A DNA stretch of 22,897 bases from Clostridia bacterium. GTDB lineage: Bacteria > Bacillota_A > Clostridia > Lachnospirales > Lachnospiraceae. How positions within the stretch are numbered: position 1 is the first letter of the stretch; each line of letters opens with the position of its first letter. The notes beneath the pieces are model-generated. The model saw nothing but the letters and a program-made list of their open reading frames with translations, searched no databases and was not told where the DNA came from. A program made the translations under genes and the position numbers. The DNA is taken from assembly GCA_012515365.1 (NCBI GenBank), contig JAAYYM010000084.1, forward strand, positions 1 to 22,897, given 5' to 3'. Below, piece by piece: positions 1-8,600 of this stretch.

Positions 1-3000
1 TATTGTTTGATTTGATGGTCAGCTTTTTCATAGTTGATGCCACCACTTCAAGATTTTGTGTCTTGCTTACCGTGACAGCCGGACTCTCATTATCATTTAC
101 TGCCTTTGCGGTGCGATAGTACAGTACATACTTTGCCCCTGGTGTCAATCCGGTAAACGCAACATCTCCACTGCCCGGCTTGATCTTTGTCTTGATCTCT
201 TCACTTGTCCAGTCTGGCGTCTCTCCCTTTTCAAGTAACAAGTATTCTGCTGTTGGAACCTTTTGATCAGCTTTTACTGTTATGCAGGTCTGTGTGATTT
301 CAAGGTCTTTTCTCGTCAGTTTTTCCGGCATTTTTGCAGCGATTATATAATCAACCTCTGTGAAACCGGTATATTCTGCTGCGATCGGCGATATTTTTAC
401 TGAATAGATACCTGCTGCAGCCGGAACATCCGAGGTATAAGCATCCTCTGTTCCCTTTAGCTTATATTGGATGTTACAGTCTTTTAATTGAATTTTTGTC
501 CCGTCCTGTGCAGTGGCATTTAAGGTAACATTGGCTGCTAAGCCGCCTTTCTGTCCGACAGTTGCATTGGCAATGGTCGCTTTTTCCCATAAGATTTGAT
601 ATGCATCGACCGCTTCATACATCATATGCCCAAGCCGGCTGGTCCCCTTCTCAGTTATTACCTGAATATACACTTTCTTGGGTTCATCATAATTCAATGT
701 GATAGGGAACGTAATGCTTCCTCCGGATTTGATCGTTTTCTTCATTGCACTTGTAAGGGTGACCGGCCTATCATTCACCTCAACTGATTTTATCCTTTCT
801 GTGTCAATGCCTCTATTTTTTACAGAGATATTCACTATTTTATCCGTATCTGCAAGCGCAATTACTCTAGTTGAAGGCAGAATTACTTCAATCAGATCTC
901 TATCGGATGTCCTGATACTTCCCACAGATTTTACAACAGCAGAATCCAGCAAACTAGGGTTTGTTGCCTTTGCATAGGTATACACATAATATGTCTTACC
1001 CGCACTAACATTAAATGGAAGAGGAGTTGCTGCATCAAAACATTGCTGATATGCATTTGAGGTTATCTTTGGAGCACTTTTTGCTGTTGACAATGCATAA
1101 TACTGTCCATTTTCCATTCCGCCTGAAAGCATAAGACCTGTTTCTGTCTCTAGATAATTTTCTGTATTAGTAGCATCAAATGCGATTGCATTAAGTCTTA
1201 CTTTCTGAATCGTAAAGGTAAAGGTCTTCTTTGCCGCCTTATACTCATCACCTTCCGGCACATCCAGAACAGCTGTGTATGTACCTGCACCTATCGGAGG
1301 ATAGGGGATATGTTCTCCTTTTGTGCCATTCCCTTTGTAAAAAAGAACGTTAGCTTTCTGACCGGCAATTTTTGTGACATCCCGGTTGCCTATCTTCATT
1401 ACAATTGAATTGGGAAACTCCATGCACATACTGCCTGTGTAAGGAAATTTCGTTCCTGCTGTAATCTTGAGCGTTGCTTTTTCCTTGAATACAGCTATAA
1501 AAGCTACCGTACCTGACTTTGCATTGATGATATAGTTCTGTTCTGCTTTCGTCGAACCTGCTTTTTTATTGATTTCCCAATGATCAAAGGTATAGCCTGC
1601 ATTAGGAATTGCAACCATATGTAACTTACTGTTTGGTGCAATAATACTGCCATTTGTAACAGTATCTCCTCTGTCTGCCATGCTTGCTATGACCTTACCG
1701 TTCTTACTTGTAAAGGTTACAGCTACATATTGTGCTGTCTTCACAGCCTTTGCCTTAGTAATCATACTTGGGCGTGTTTTCGCACCTTCGTCATTATTTG
1801 CCGGAATGCGCGCATACACAACATATTCTGTATTTGGTCTCAGTTTTGTCCAGGATACAGTCTGTGCGCCTGCCCCGATCACTTCACCTGTATTGCCTTC
1901 GGTCTCCCATGTAAGACCGTCTGCCGGAATCAGAGATTTTTCAATTAGCTTGTATTCCGCTTTTGGATCAGCTTTATTCACAGAAACTGTCTGTTCGTTT
2001 GCAAAAGCAGTAAATGCTGCCGGTGCTTTCTCTGTTTTGGGTACCACATGAACTTTTGCTTCCGTGTAAGCACCAAAATAATCTTTGGTATCTGAACAAG
2101 CAACCATCACCCAATAATCTCCAATATCATTTGCTGACACTGTTTTACCTTGTAAAAGAGGTGACGGTTCTACAAGAGATTTCTTGTAAAAAATATAATT
2201 GATTGGCACACCTTTCATCTCTTTTTTTGCTTCATTCAGCGCTATAGCTTTCAAATCAACCTTTTCACCTACTGCAAATGTATATTCAGCCTTTGCCTGT
2301 ATGGTTAAAAATTGCTTTGTCAGCTTGAAATCAGTTTCTTTTGATAGCGAAGTGTAGTTCTGACTGCCTAAATAGGTAGCAACTATCTTATAATCACCCT
2401 TTTTTTTCGGAAACTCCGGAAATTCTTTACCGGCAGTGTTCCTATAAGTAAGAATGAGTTGTTCGTCATCTTCATTCAGGTCTTCACCTTTCACACCTGT
2501 TACGGTTACCTCTGGCTCATACTCATTCTCATAGGAAACCTGATCAAAGGATATCGTAGGGGTGGCCTGATTGATCACAACTTCTGTTGTTGCAGCTTCT
2601 GTTTGTACATATCGTGCACTACTGCCAAGCTGCGCAATCAATTTATACTGACGTCCTGATGGCTCGACATCCGTAGGCAAACCGTCTTCTAACATGTCAT
2701 CACCGACTTGATAGAAGTATACGATTTCTTCCCCTCCAACAAGCTTATTATCAGACACAGTTTTTACCACTGCCTCTGCCTCAATCGGATCACCTGTATA
2801 AATATAATTAGAGGAAATCACATCCCACTCCAGATACACCTCTTTCTGCTCTTCTGGTGTCTCCGGTACTGGATCTGTTGTAAACTCTGATGCATCTGAT
2901 ATGTCACTGTTTTCATAATTGTTATCACTCGGTTGATAGGTGTAGAGATAATAGTCCGTTTCTGGCATCAGTTCCCTGATTTCTACTACACCCCCATTAC

Positions 3001-3697
3001 CTTCTATCACATTGTCTCCTGTAAAAGGTACACTTGGAACAACATTATCACTCACGCATATGTATTTCAGTCCGTCAACTGTATTGACCCAAACAGAATT
3101 ATGTGTGTAGGATTCAATCTCCGGTGCATCGGGTGTCTGCTGTGTCGCCTTATTAACGGTTAATGTCGTTTCTGCTGTGGCTTTGTTATAGGATACAGAT
3201 TCATCATAATATCCACTATAATCCGCCTTAACTGTATAGGTACCGGCACTAATTGTATCGAATAACGACATCACCTCATAATCCGCCGGTATCGTTGTGT
3301 CACCACTTCCCTTATAAGCTACCGAAATATCTCCATCTAGAACCTCAGTTTCTTCGTCTTCTATATGATTCGCGCCTTCGTATACATAGGCTTCAACCGG
3401 AACATAATCACCGTAAGTTATGATGTAGGGCAGATTTTGAAAATCAATATGGGTATCCAGCGCTGTTAATTCTTGCACCGGGTTCACTTCTTGAGTCGGA
3501 TTCACTTCTGGTACCGGCTCTACGTCTGATGTTGGTTTCACCTCTGGTGCCGGCTCTGCTTCTGAAGCCGGATTTACTTCTGGCGCCGGTTCTGTAATGC
3601 CATCCATAGAAACAGCTGCAAATACATCTGTTGCAAATGAAGTCGTACAAAGCACAGCTACTAAAAAACCAGCTAAAACTCTTTTTGCATGTTCCAT
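1..3697 (-). CDS. Large multidomain secreted surface protein, C-terminus cut by the window edge
   Basis: The frame is open from the ATG at 3697 to the left edge (at least 1232 codons, no stop; I read every line). A good AAGGAGA ribosome site precedes the ATG. Residues 1-27 form a signal peptide (basic MEHAKR, hydrophobic core, cut near VFA-AVS). Residues 37-76 are a Pro/Glu stalk. Then come beta-sandwich modules: MBG/Ig-like units ending in TVNKAT or VINQAT at about 80-186, 282-390, 393-470, 473-560, 740-833 and 1043-1135. FN3-like units with the GLTPGxxYxLY type of motif lie at about 188-272, 562-655, 834-935 and 1137-1232. One InlB-B-like repeat (GYTFDHWEIN) lies at about 656-737. No catalytic motif is seen. 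Families of this kind act as adhesins or cell-wall-attached scaffolds; the anchor (LPxTG, SLH or similar) would lie outside the window. Function is inferred from architecture only. Confidence 0.9.
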   Translation of the reverse strand, partial: MEHAKRVLAGFLVAVLCTTSFATDVFAAVSMDGITEPAPEVNPASEAEPAPEVKPTSDVEPVPEVNPTQEVNPVQELTALDTHIDFQNLPYIITYGDYVPVEAYVYEGANHIEDEETEVLDGDISVAYKGSGDTTIPADYEVMSLFDTISAGTYTVKADYSGYYDESVSYNKATAETTLTVNKATQQTPDAPEIESYTHNSVWVNTVDGLKYICVSDNVVPSVPFTGDNVIEGNGGVVEIRELMPETDYYLYTYQPSDNNYENSDISDASEFTTDPVPETPEEQKEVYLEWDVISSNYIYTGDPIEAEAVVKTVSDNKLVGGEEIVYFYQVGDDMLEDGLPTDVEPSGRQYKLIAQLGSSARYVQTEAATTEVVINQATPTISFDQVSYENEYEPEVTVTGVKGEDLNEDDEQLILTYRNTAGKEFPEFPKKKGDYKIVATYLGSQNYTSLSKETDFKLTKQFLTIQAKAEYTFAVGEKVDLKAIALNEAKKEMKGVPINYIFYKKSLVEPSPLLQGKTVSANDIGDYWVMVACSDTKDYFGAYTEAKVHVVPKTEKAPAAFTAFANEQTVSVNKADPKAEYKLIEKSLIPADGLTWETEGNTGEVIGAGAQTVSWTKLRPNTEYVVYARIPANNDEGAKTRPSMITKAKAVKTAQYVAVTFTSKNGKVIASMADRGDTVTNGSIIAPNSKLHMVAIPNAGYTFDHWEINKKAGSTKAEQNYIINAKSGTVAFIAVFKEKATLKITAGTKFPYTGSMCMEFPNSIVMKIGNRDVTKIAGQKANVLFYKGNGTKGEHIPYPPIGAGTYTAVLDVPEGDEYKAAKKTFTFTIQKVRLNAIAFDATNTENYLETETGLMLSGGMENGQYYALSTAKSAPKITSNAYQQCFDAATPLPFNVSAGKTYYVYTYAKATNPSLLDSAVVKSVGSIRTSDRDLIEVILPSTRVIALADTDKIVNISVKNRGIDTERIKSVEVNDRPVTLTSAMKKTIKSGGSITFPITLNYDEPKKVYIQVITEKGTSRLGHMMYEAVDAYQILWEKATIANATVGQKGGLAANVTLNATAQDGTKIQLKDCNIQYKLKGTEDAYTSDVPAAAGIYSVKISPIAAEYTGFTEVDYIIAAKMPEKLTRKDLEITQTCITVKADQKVPTAEYLLLEKGETPDWTSEEIKTKIKPGSGDVAFTGLTPGAKYVLYYRTAKAVNDNESPAVTVSKTQNLEVVASTMKKLTIKSNN
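3470..3589 (-). repeat. Pro/Glu stalk repeat inside the surface protein gene
   Basis: Residues 37-76 of the surface protein repeat a roughly 10-residue unit of the form EPxPEVNPxxE (variants PAPEVNPASE, PAPEVKPTSD, PVPEVNPTQE, then a shorter VNPVQE). The DNA repeats with it. Such stalks usually hold ligand-binding modules away from the peptidoglycan. Copy number may vary between strains because the DNA repeats are close and similar. Confidence 0.75.
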
Positions 3698-3777
3698 TCT
3701 CTTTCTCCTTTTTCTCTGATTTTTTTACAAATAACTTCGAATCATTTTCGTCTCATTTTTAACATCTAATACACTAT

Positions 3778-3806
3778 ATTTTACCTCAAATCGATACTCT
3801 CGTCCA
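3778..3806 (-). promoter_or_regulatory. Putative promoter of the surface protein gene
   Basis: On the minus strand TGGACG (3801-3806) and TAAAAT (3778-3783) are separated by 17 bases and lie about 80 bases upstream of the ATG. The -10 box matches the consensus at 5 of 6 positions and the -35 box at 4 of 6. It would let the surface gene be transcribed apart from the kinase 143 bases upstream. Sequence match only. Confidence 0.35.
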
Positions 3807-3840
3807 TCATACTTTTCAGCCTCATGAAGCTCATTGCCTT

Positions 3841-6777
3841 TTACTTTCCTTTATTGATATGTGCTGCCAAAACCGTATAAAGCTTATCCGGGCTGACAGG
3901 CTTTGCAAGGTGCGCATTCATTCCGGCAGCAAGCGATTTTTCGATATCTTCCTTGTATGCATTCGCACTCATGGCAATGATCGAGATTGTTTTTGCATCG
4001 GGATGATTTGTTGCTCGAATCATTCTTGTTGCCTCAAGACCGTCCATGCCGGGCATGCGAATATCCATCAATATCGCATCGTAATACTGTCCGGCACTTT
4101 TGCTAAACAGATCAACACCTTCTGCACCATTCCTTGCCCACTCAATATTTCCGCCGGCTTTTTCGATTAGGCGCATTGTTATTTCGGCATTCAACGGATG
4201 ATCCTCGCATAGAAGAATTCGTTTGCCATTAATCAATTCATCAGAGTGATTCAATTGTGCATTATTATTCTGTGTGAACAGCTTTACTTCCTCGTCAGGA
4301 ACAATTTCAAAATCAATATAAATCGTAAAAGTAGTGCCTACACCAATTTCGCTCTGTACTTCTATTCGTGCACCCATCATATCAAGCAGCTTTTTGACAA
4401 TGGACAAGCCAAGACCTGTGCCTGCATGTTTCATCGTCATTTCATTCTGCTCCTGCATAAAAGGGATAAACAATCCGTTTTCAAGAAAGCTTTCACTCAT
4501 TCCGACACCTGTGTCAGATACAATAATTTTATTATGCATATGTGTTTGATCAAGAGATAGGACTTCGACAGAAAATGTAATCTTTCCACCTTCCGGTGTG
4601 AACTTGATCGAATTTGACATCAAATTCAGTACAACTTGTCTAACGCGAACCGGGTCAATACGAATATAGTTTGACAGCTGCGTATTGATACTGCGTACTT
4701 CAATTGATATATCCTTCTCTTTTGCAGAAGTTTGTATCATTGAAAGAATTCCTTCTATCAGTTCTTTCATATTGCAGATCCGTGGTTCAAGCGTCATACG
4801 TCCGGACTCAATGCGTTGAAGATCAAGGGTATCATTAATCAGGCTGAGCATATAGACGCCTGCCTGATGAATTTTATCGATATCCTCATGCAATCTTGTC
4901 AGGTCAGTCTCCTTAGAAGCAAGCTCGGTGATTCCAAGAATACCGTTCATCGGCGTTCTCATATCATGACTCATGCGAGAATAGAAATCTGCTTTGGATT
5001 TAGTTGCTTCACTTACCAAGTCCAGTGCTGCCTGAAGTGCAGCATGCTGCTTCATTTCATTTTCATAATCAACTGTAACATCCTGTGTCAGCGAAAGAAT
5101 AGCACTTTGGTAACAGTCTACATACATATAAGTTGTCTTTTTTCGATTGATTTTGGTGGAGCCTTCCTCACATTCAGAAAACATTACAGAGTAGGATGGC
5201 TCAGTGAGCAGCGCTTCTTTGATTGTCTCTATACTCAGTCTGTCTAGAACTGTTTTCAAACGTTCCTGCGTGTAAGCAAAGCCGATTCTTCTCTTCCATT
5301 CGGAATCAACTTTCGTAACAGGGTCGATCTGAAGGGTTGAATCGTGTCGACGATCAATAATGACCTTTTTGAGTTCTCCTGATTCAGGGTTTAACAGCGC
5401 AACATTTTCATACTCACAACTCATAATCAGACTTGAAATACTATTCTGAAGTACGATATCAGACACATCCTTCGCATAGCAATAAGCTTCCACATCTCCG
5501 TTTTCGGGATTTTCAACCGCGATGTAGCCACTTTCAAGCCAGTAGCTAAAATGATCCTGTGGATGGACAATTGACCCTGTACTGATTCCTTTTTTCAAAT
5601 TGGAAATAATGATATCTCTGTCAAATATGCTCGCATACTGCTCGCGTATTTTGGGATCAGGAATATGAGTATACATAAGTTCAAAGCCCTGCTGTGGCGT
5701 CTGTTGCGTGATAACTTCCATAATGCTGCCGTCAGCTGTACTCTGCTGCGTAATGATATTCTTCGTAAGATTCACCATGGAAGATGCCATGGCATCAGAT
5801 GAAAGCAGCTTCACATACTGCAGCTGCTGCTCGTATTTCGCCTGCATAAGTTCTCTTTGGCGCAACGACTCGGTAATTTCCGTAAAGGATACATAAAAGA
5901 CCGGAATACCATCCTCTAAAAAGGCGTTTCCAATAATATTCAGCCAGACATACACACCGTTTCCGTCAATCACTCTAACGTTATGGCTGAGCGTCGTGCC
6001 CTGCTTAATCGATTCTACCGTCAATTGATAAAGCCCTTTGCGGTCTTCCTCATATATTGCTAATGTCGTTTTTTCATCGAGGTATTTCTCGCGTTCTGCC
6101 CTGGTTGTATGGAGCATACGATAATATCCGTCATTCAGATAACGTGATTGAATCGTTCCATTTTTATACTCAAAAATACCTACGCCTGTCGAAAGCTTAT
6201 TGAACAGCTTTTCGTACTCAAGTGCCTCGCGCATTTTTTTCTGATACAATTCTGCACGCCGAAGATTGTGGTCTTTTATCAGATATACCGATAGCAGTTG
6301 TGAAAGAAACATCAGCGCATCTAGCTCATCAACATCTTCTTCCCAGTCATGACGCGTCGTGATACAATCATCAAAACCGACGAACCCACAAAACTCGCCC
6401 TTATTGAAAATTGCATATTGCAGCGTTGCCTTGATCGACTGCGACTCAAACAATTCTCTTTGCAGATCAGCTAGCTTTGATGTGTCAGGGCATATAAATT
6501 CTCCGGTTTTAGTAAACAGCTTATCATATCCGTATTCTTCATAGGACATATGCTGAAGCGTATCCATTTTGGGCTCAATCCCATTGGCGCACCATTCATA
6601 GGTGTTATTCCCAAAGCGGTTATCCTCACTGTTCTCAAAAATATAGACGCGGCTTATATGAAATTCTTTTCCTATCAACGCAAGGGCATCATTAATTCCT
6701 TTATCAAAATCGTTGTCGCCATATAACGATTCAAACACCCTGCGTTCGAAGGATTTTTCTCTCGATGCATGTTTCAT
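3841..6777 (-). CDS. Hybrid sensor histidine kinase with GAF, PAS and receiver domains
   Basis: The protein has 978 residues with no signal peptide or membrane segment, so it should be cytoplasmic. Order: a GAF-like domain (about 1-170); a PAS/PAC domain (about 190-310, ending FYVSFTEITE); an unassigned, perhaps PAS-like, stretch (about 320-590); HisKA with the phospho-acceptor in SHDMRTPMNG (His604); HATPase_c with N box NLMSNSIKF, G1 DTGVGMS and G2 GTGLGLSIV; and a receiver domain with the acidic pair in LLCEDHP and phospho-acceptor Asp905 in LMDIRMPGMDG. All catalytic residues seen look intact. There is no DNA-binding output domain and no response-regulator gene nearby, so the phosphate must go to a partner elsewhere or the receiver tunes the kinase. 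The ATG is preceded by CTAAGGATAATCCA. Whether it regulates the adjacent surface gene is unknown. Confidence 0.93.
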   Translation of the reverse strand: MKHASREKSFERRVFESLYGDNDFDKGINDALALIGKEFHISRVYIFENSEDNRFGNNTYEWCANGIEPKMDTLQHMSYEEYGYDKLFTKTGEFICPDTSKLADLQRELFESQSIKATLQYAIFNKGEFCGFVGFDDCITTRHDWEEDVDELDALMFLSQLLSVYLIKDHNLRRAELYQKKMREALEYEKLFNKLSTGVGIFEYKNGTIQSRYLNDGYYRMLHTTRAEREKYLDEKTTLAIYEEDRKGLYQLTVESIKQGTTLSHNVRVIDGNGVYVWLNIIGNAFLEDGIPVFYVSFTEITESLRQRELMQAKYEQQLQYVKLLSSDAMASSMVNLTKNIITQQSTADGSIMEVITQQTPQQGFELMYTHIPDPKIREQYASIFDRDIIISNLKKGISTGSIVHPQDHFSYWLESGYIAVENPENGDVEAYCYAKDVSDIVLQNSISSLIMSCEYENVALLNPESGELKKVIIDRRHDSTLQIDPVTKVDSEWKRRIGFAYTQERLKTVLDRLSIETIKEALLTEPSYSVMFSECEEGSTKINRKKTTYMYVDCYQSAILSLTQDVTVDYENEMKQHAALQAALDLVSEATKSKADFYSRMSHDMRTPMNGILGITELASKETDLTRLHEDIDKIHQAGVYMLSLINDTLDLQRIESGRMTLEPRICNMKELIEGILSMIQTSAKEKDISIEVRSINTQLSNYIRIDPVRVRQVVLNLMSNSIKFTPEGGKITFSVEVLSLDQTHMHNKIIVSDTGVGMSESFLENGLFIPFMQEQNEMTMKHAGTGLGLSIVKKLLDMMGARIEVQSEIGVGTTFTIYIDFEIVPDEEVKLFTQNNNAQLNHSDELINGKRILLCEDHPLNAEITMRLIEKAGGNIEWARNGAEGVDLFSKSAGQYYDAILMDIRMPGMDGLEATRMIRATNHPDAKTISIIAMSANAYKEDIEKSLAAGMNAHLAKPVSPDKLYTVLAAHINKGK

Positions 6778-6836
6778 TGGATTATCCTTAGCCCTCTTTC
6801 GAATCAGTCATTTCAGATCATAATACTCTTAAATAA

Positions 6837-6865
6837 ACCATAGCACATCTCTTCATGTTCTACAA
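6837..6865 (-). promoter_or_regulatory. Putative promoter of the hybrid kinase gene
   Basis: On the minus strand TTGTAG (6860-6865) and TATGGT (6837-6842) are 17 bases apart, and TGC directly before the -10 box makes it an extended -10. It lies 60 bases upstream of the kinase ATG. No convincing terminator for the upstream MATE gene is visible here, so read-through is possible. Confidence 0.4.
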
Positions 6866-6938
6866 TCTCTCCTCGAAACAAACTTTTCAATATTTAGAAG
6901 TTTTTCATCATTTTTCCTTTTTATCGAATGCCTGCTCC

Positions 6939-8288
6939 TTAATGATACTGTTCTTTTGTCATTTGCCTAAAGCTTACTGCCACTAGGATAACCGCAATCA
7001 CTAATACAATCAGATCAGTCATCATCTGTGCTACAAACAATCCCTTGATGCCAAGTCCACCTACATGTGGAAGCAGATAAACAAGTGGGAGGAACAGAAT
7101 CAGCGAACGAAGTACCGTAATAGCTGCTGCGCTTGTTCCCTTTCCAAGTGCCTGGAATAGTGTAACCGCCATAATAAAGAATCCATATGTAATAAAAACT
7201 GAAAATAGTACCTGGAGCATCTTAGCTCCCATCTCCACGATTGCCGGATTATCCGGAATGAACATAGCAAGCATAGCTTTTGGAGCTGTCATAATTGGAA
7301 TGTAAAATATAGCTGCAAGTGCTGTTGCGCCTATAACAAATACTCTCATAAAGATCTTCACTCTGCCATATTCTTTTGCGCCATAGTTAGTTCCCACCGC
7401 CGGCTGAAATCCCTGACTGATTCCCCATAGTGGAATGAATGCAAATGCTGATAAACTCATAGCTGCGCCTAAAATAGTCTGCCATTCATTTCCACCCCAT
7501 TTTTTTGCGACACTGTACATAACAGTCTGTTGAATCATTTGCATAACCTGCATCAACATTGCAGACACACCCACGCCAAGAACCTGCGGCATGATCGTTT
7601 TATCCAGATTAATTTTGTGTATTTTAATTGTTTCACTTTTCTTTAGGAAATACCATATGGTAATGACGAATTGAACAAATTGAGAAATAATGGTTGCATA
7701 AGCGGCACCCTCCACGCATCCGGTTATTTTTAACAGCACTGCATCCAATACAATATTCAAGACAGCTCCAAGCCCCATAATCATCATTGCTTTCTGCAAC
7801 ATGCCCTCACCACGCATAACCATATTAGCTGCCTGTGCAAAATTTACAAATAAGGATCCTGCAAAAATAATACGAAGGTAACGGACTGCCTGTTCCATAT
7901 ATTCCCCATCAGCTCCTGTTAAAGACAACAATTGTCTGGTAAAAATAAGTCCTGCAATCATAACAATGGCTGAAAGAAGGATCACTCCGGCAATCAGATT
8001 TCCCATAATCTTGTCTATCGTTTCCTGATCCTTCTTTCCGACTGCTCTCGATAAAACAGATGCCGATCCTACACCTAACAGAGTGGAGATGCCACTGTTT
8101 AGCAGGGTAAACGGATATGATACTTTTACTGCAGTCATTGCGACAGATCCCACCATATTACCCACAAATACCGCATCAATAAAATTGTAAAGCCCAATAA
8201 CCACCATGCCGATAATGGCTGGCAGACTTAATGATACCATCAGCTTCCACGGATTACCTGTTAATAATTTTGTTCTTACATCACTCAT
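6939..8288 (-). CDS. MATE family multidrug/cation efflux transporter
   Basis: The protein has 449 residues from the chosen start, the usual MATE length, with about 12 hydrophobic segments in two halves. The N-terminus (LLTGNPWKLMVSLSLPAIIG, then NFIDAVFVGN) is typical of MepA/NorM-like MATE proteins, which expel cationic drugs or metabolites using Na+ or H+. I chose the ATG at 8288 because the protein becomes family-like there. The frame continues upstream through a Lys/Glu-rich stretch with possible starts at 8333 (ATG), 8351 (ATG) and 8357 (GTG), but this looks like a translated AT-rich leader. A weak GTGAGAG ribosome site lies 8 bases before 8288. The gene is divergent from the AraC regulator, which may control it. 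Substrate is unknown. Confidence 0.9.
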   Translation of the reverse strand: MSDVRTKLLTGNPWKLMVSLSLPAIIGMVVIGLYNFIDAVFVGNMVGSVAMTAVKVSYPFTLLNSGISTLLGVGSASVLSRAVGKKDQETIDKIMGNLIAGVILLSAIVMIAGLIFTRQLLSLTGADGEYMEQAVRYLRIIFAGSLFVNFAQAANMVMRGEGMLQKAMMIMGLGAVLNIVLDAVLLKITGCVEGAAYATIISQFVQFVITIWYFLKKSETIKIHKINLDKTIMPQVLGVGVSAMLMQVMQMIQQTVMYSVAKKWGGNEWQTILGAAMSLSAFAFIPLWGISQGFQPAVGTNYGAKEYGRVKIFMRVFVIGATALAAIFYIPIMTAPKAMLAMFIPDNPAIVEMGAKMLQVLFSVFITYGFFIMAVTLFQALGKGTSAAAITVLRSLILFLPLVYLLPHVGGLGIKGLFVAQMMTDLIVLVIAVILVAVSFRQMTKEQYH

Positions 8289-8343
8289 AACTTTTTCTCT
8301 CACTTTCTTTTTTTCATTCTCTTTATATTTCATCTTCTTTTCA

Positions 8344-8414
8344 AATTTCATTTTCACTTCTTATTTCATTTTTGTTTCTTAATTTCATTTTCGCTTCTTA
8401 TTTTTTTGTTTCGT
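8344..8414. repeat. AT-rich tandem repeat of about 37 bp upstream of the MATE gene
   Basis: Two head-to-tail copies (8344-8380 and 8381-8414) share aatttcatttt, then cacttcttatt or cgcttcttatt, then a T-run and gtttc. A decayed third copy may follow to about 8451. The unit is not a multiple of three, so it is probably not coding and should be the MATE leader. Read on the minus strand each copy gives an AAGAAGYGAAAATGAAAT segment that resembles a weak translation start. Confidence 0.6.
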
Positions 8415-8436
8415 AATTTATATTTTTTGTTTTAAT

Positions 8437-8466
8437 TTGTTTTTTCATTTTGCACTATGTTACAAT
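8437..8466 (+). promoter_or_regulatory. Putative promoter of the AraC regulator gene
   Basis: TTGTTT (8437-8442) and TACAAT (8461-8466) are 18 bases apart, and TGT before the -10 box gives an extended -10. Transcription would start near 8473, so the whole duplicated hairpin region would be in a leader of about 130 bases. TACAAT recurs at 8511 and 8573 because of the repeats. Confidence 0.35.
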
Positions 8467-8557
8467 CAAGGGAGAGTTCTTACTGCAACGCAGTGAGATA
8501 CCCTTGATATTACAATCAAGGGAGAGTTCTTGCTGCAACGCAGTGAGATACCCTTGA
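8461..8557. repeat. Two tandem 50-bp hairpin-forming repeats between MATE and AraC genes
   Basis: Copies start at 8461 and 8511. The first 47 bases are identical except for A at 8482 against G at 8532. Each copy is an inverted repeat: outer arms CAAGGG/CCCTTG and an inner stem CTTACTGC-AAC-GCAGTGAG. The one difference turns an A-U pair into a G-U pair, so folding is kept. They may be operators for the AraC protein, leader RNA hairpins or a small dispersed repeat; the sequence alone does not decide. Confidence 0.8.
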
Positions 8558-8600
8558 GTTCTCACTTGATATTACAATCTGGAGAAAGGAAGTACTTACT

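Noticed and set aside
3470..3589. Considered a CRISPR-like or satellite DNA array because of regular short repeats.
   Set aside because: The repeats are in frame with the surface protein and encode a Pro/Glu stalk; spacing and sequence do not fit CRISPR.
3725..3840. Coding-like minus-strand stretch after the kinase stop (reads YDGREYRFEVKYSV and ends SYL-stop).
   Set aside because: It has no usable start codon or ribosome site, is preceded by an in-frame stop, and a frame of this length is common by chance; it lies where the surface gene promoter is expected.
4246..5247. Long plus-strand frames inside the hybrid kinase gene.
   Set aside because: They are antisense to conserved HisKA/HATPase motifs; compositions are Cys/Ile/Phe-rich and unlike real proteins.
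6873..6900. AAACTT/AAGTTT stem downstream of the MATE gene as a terminator.
   Set aside because: The stem is short, AT-only and bulged; the evidence is too weak.
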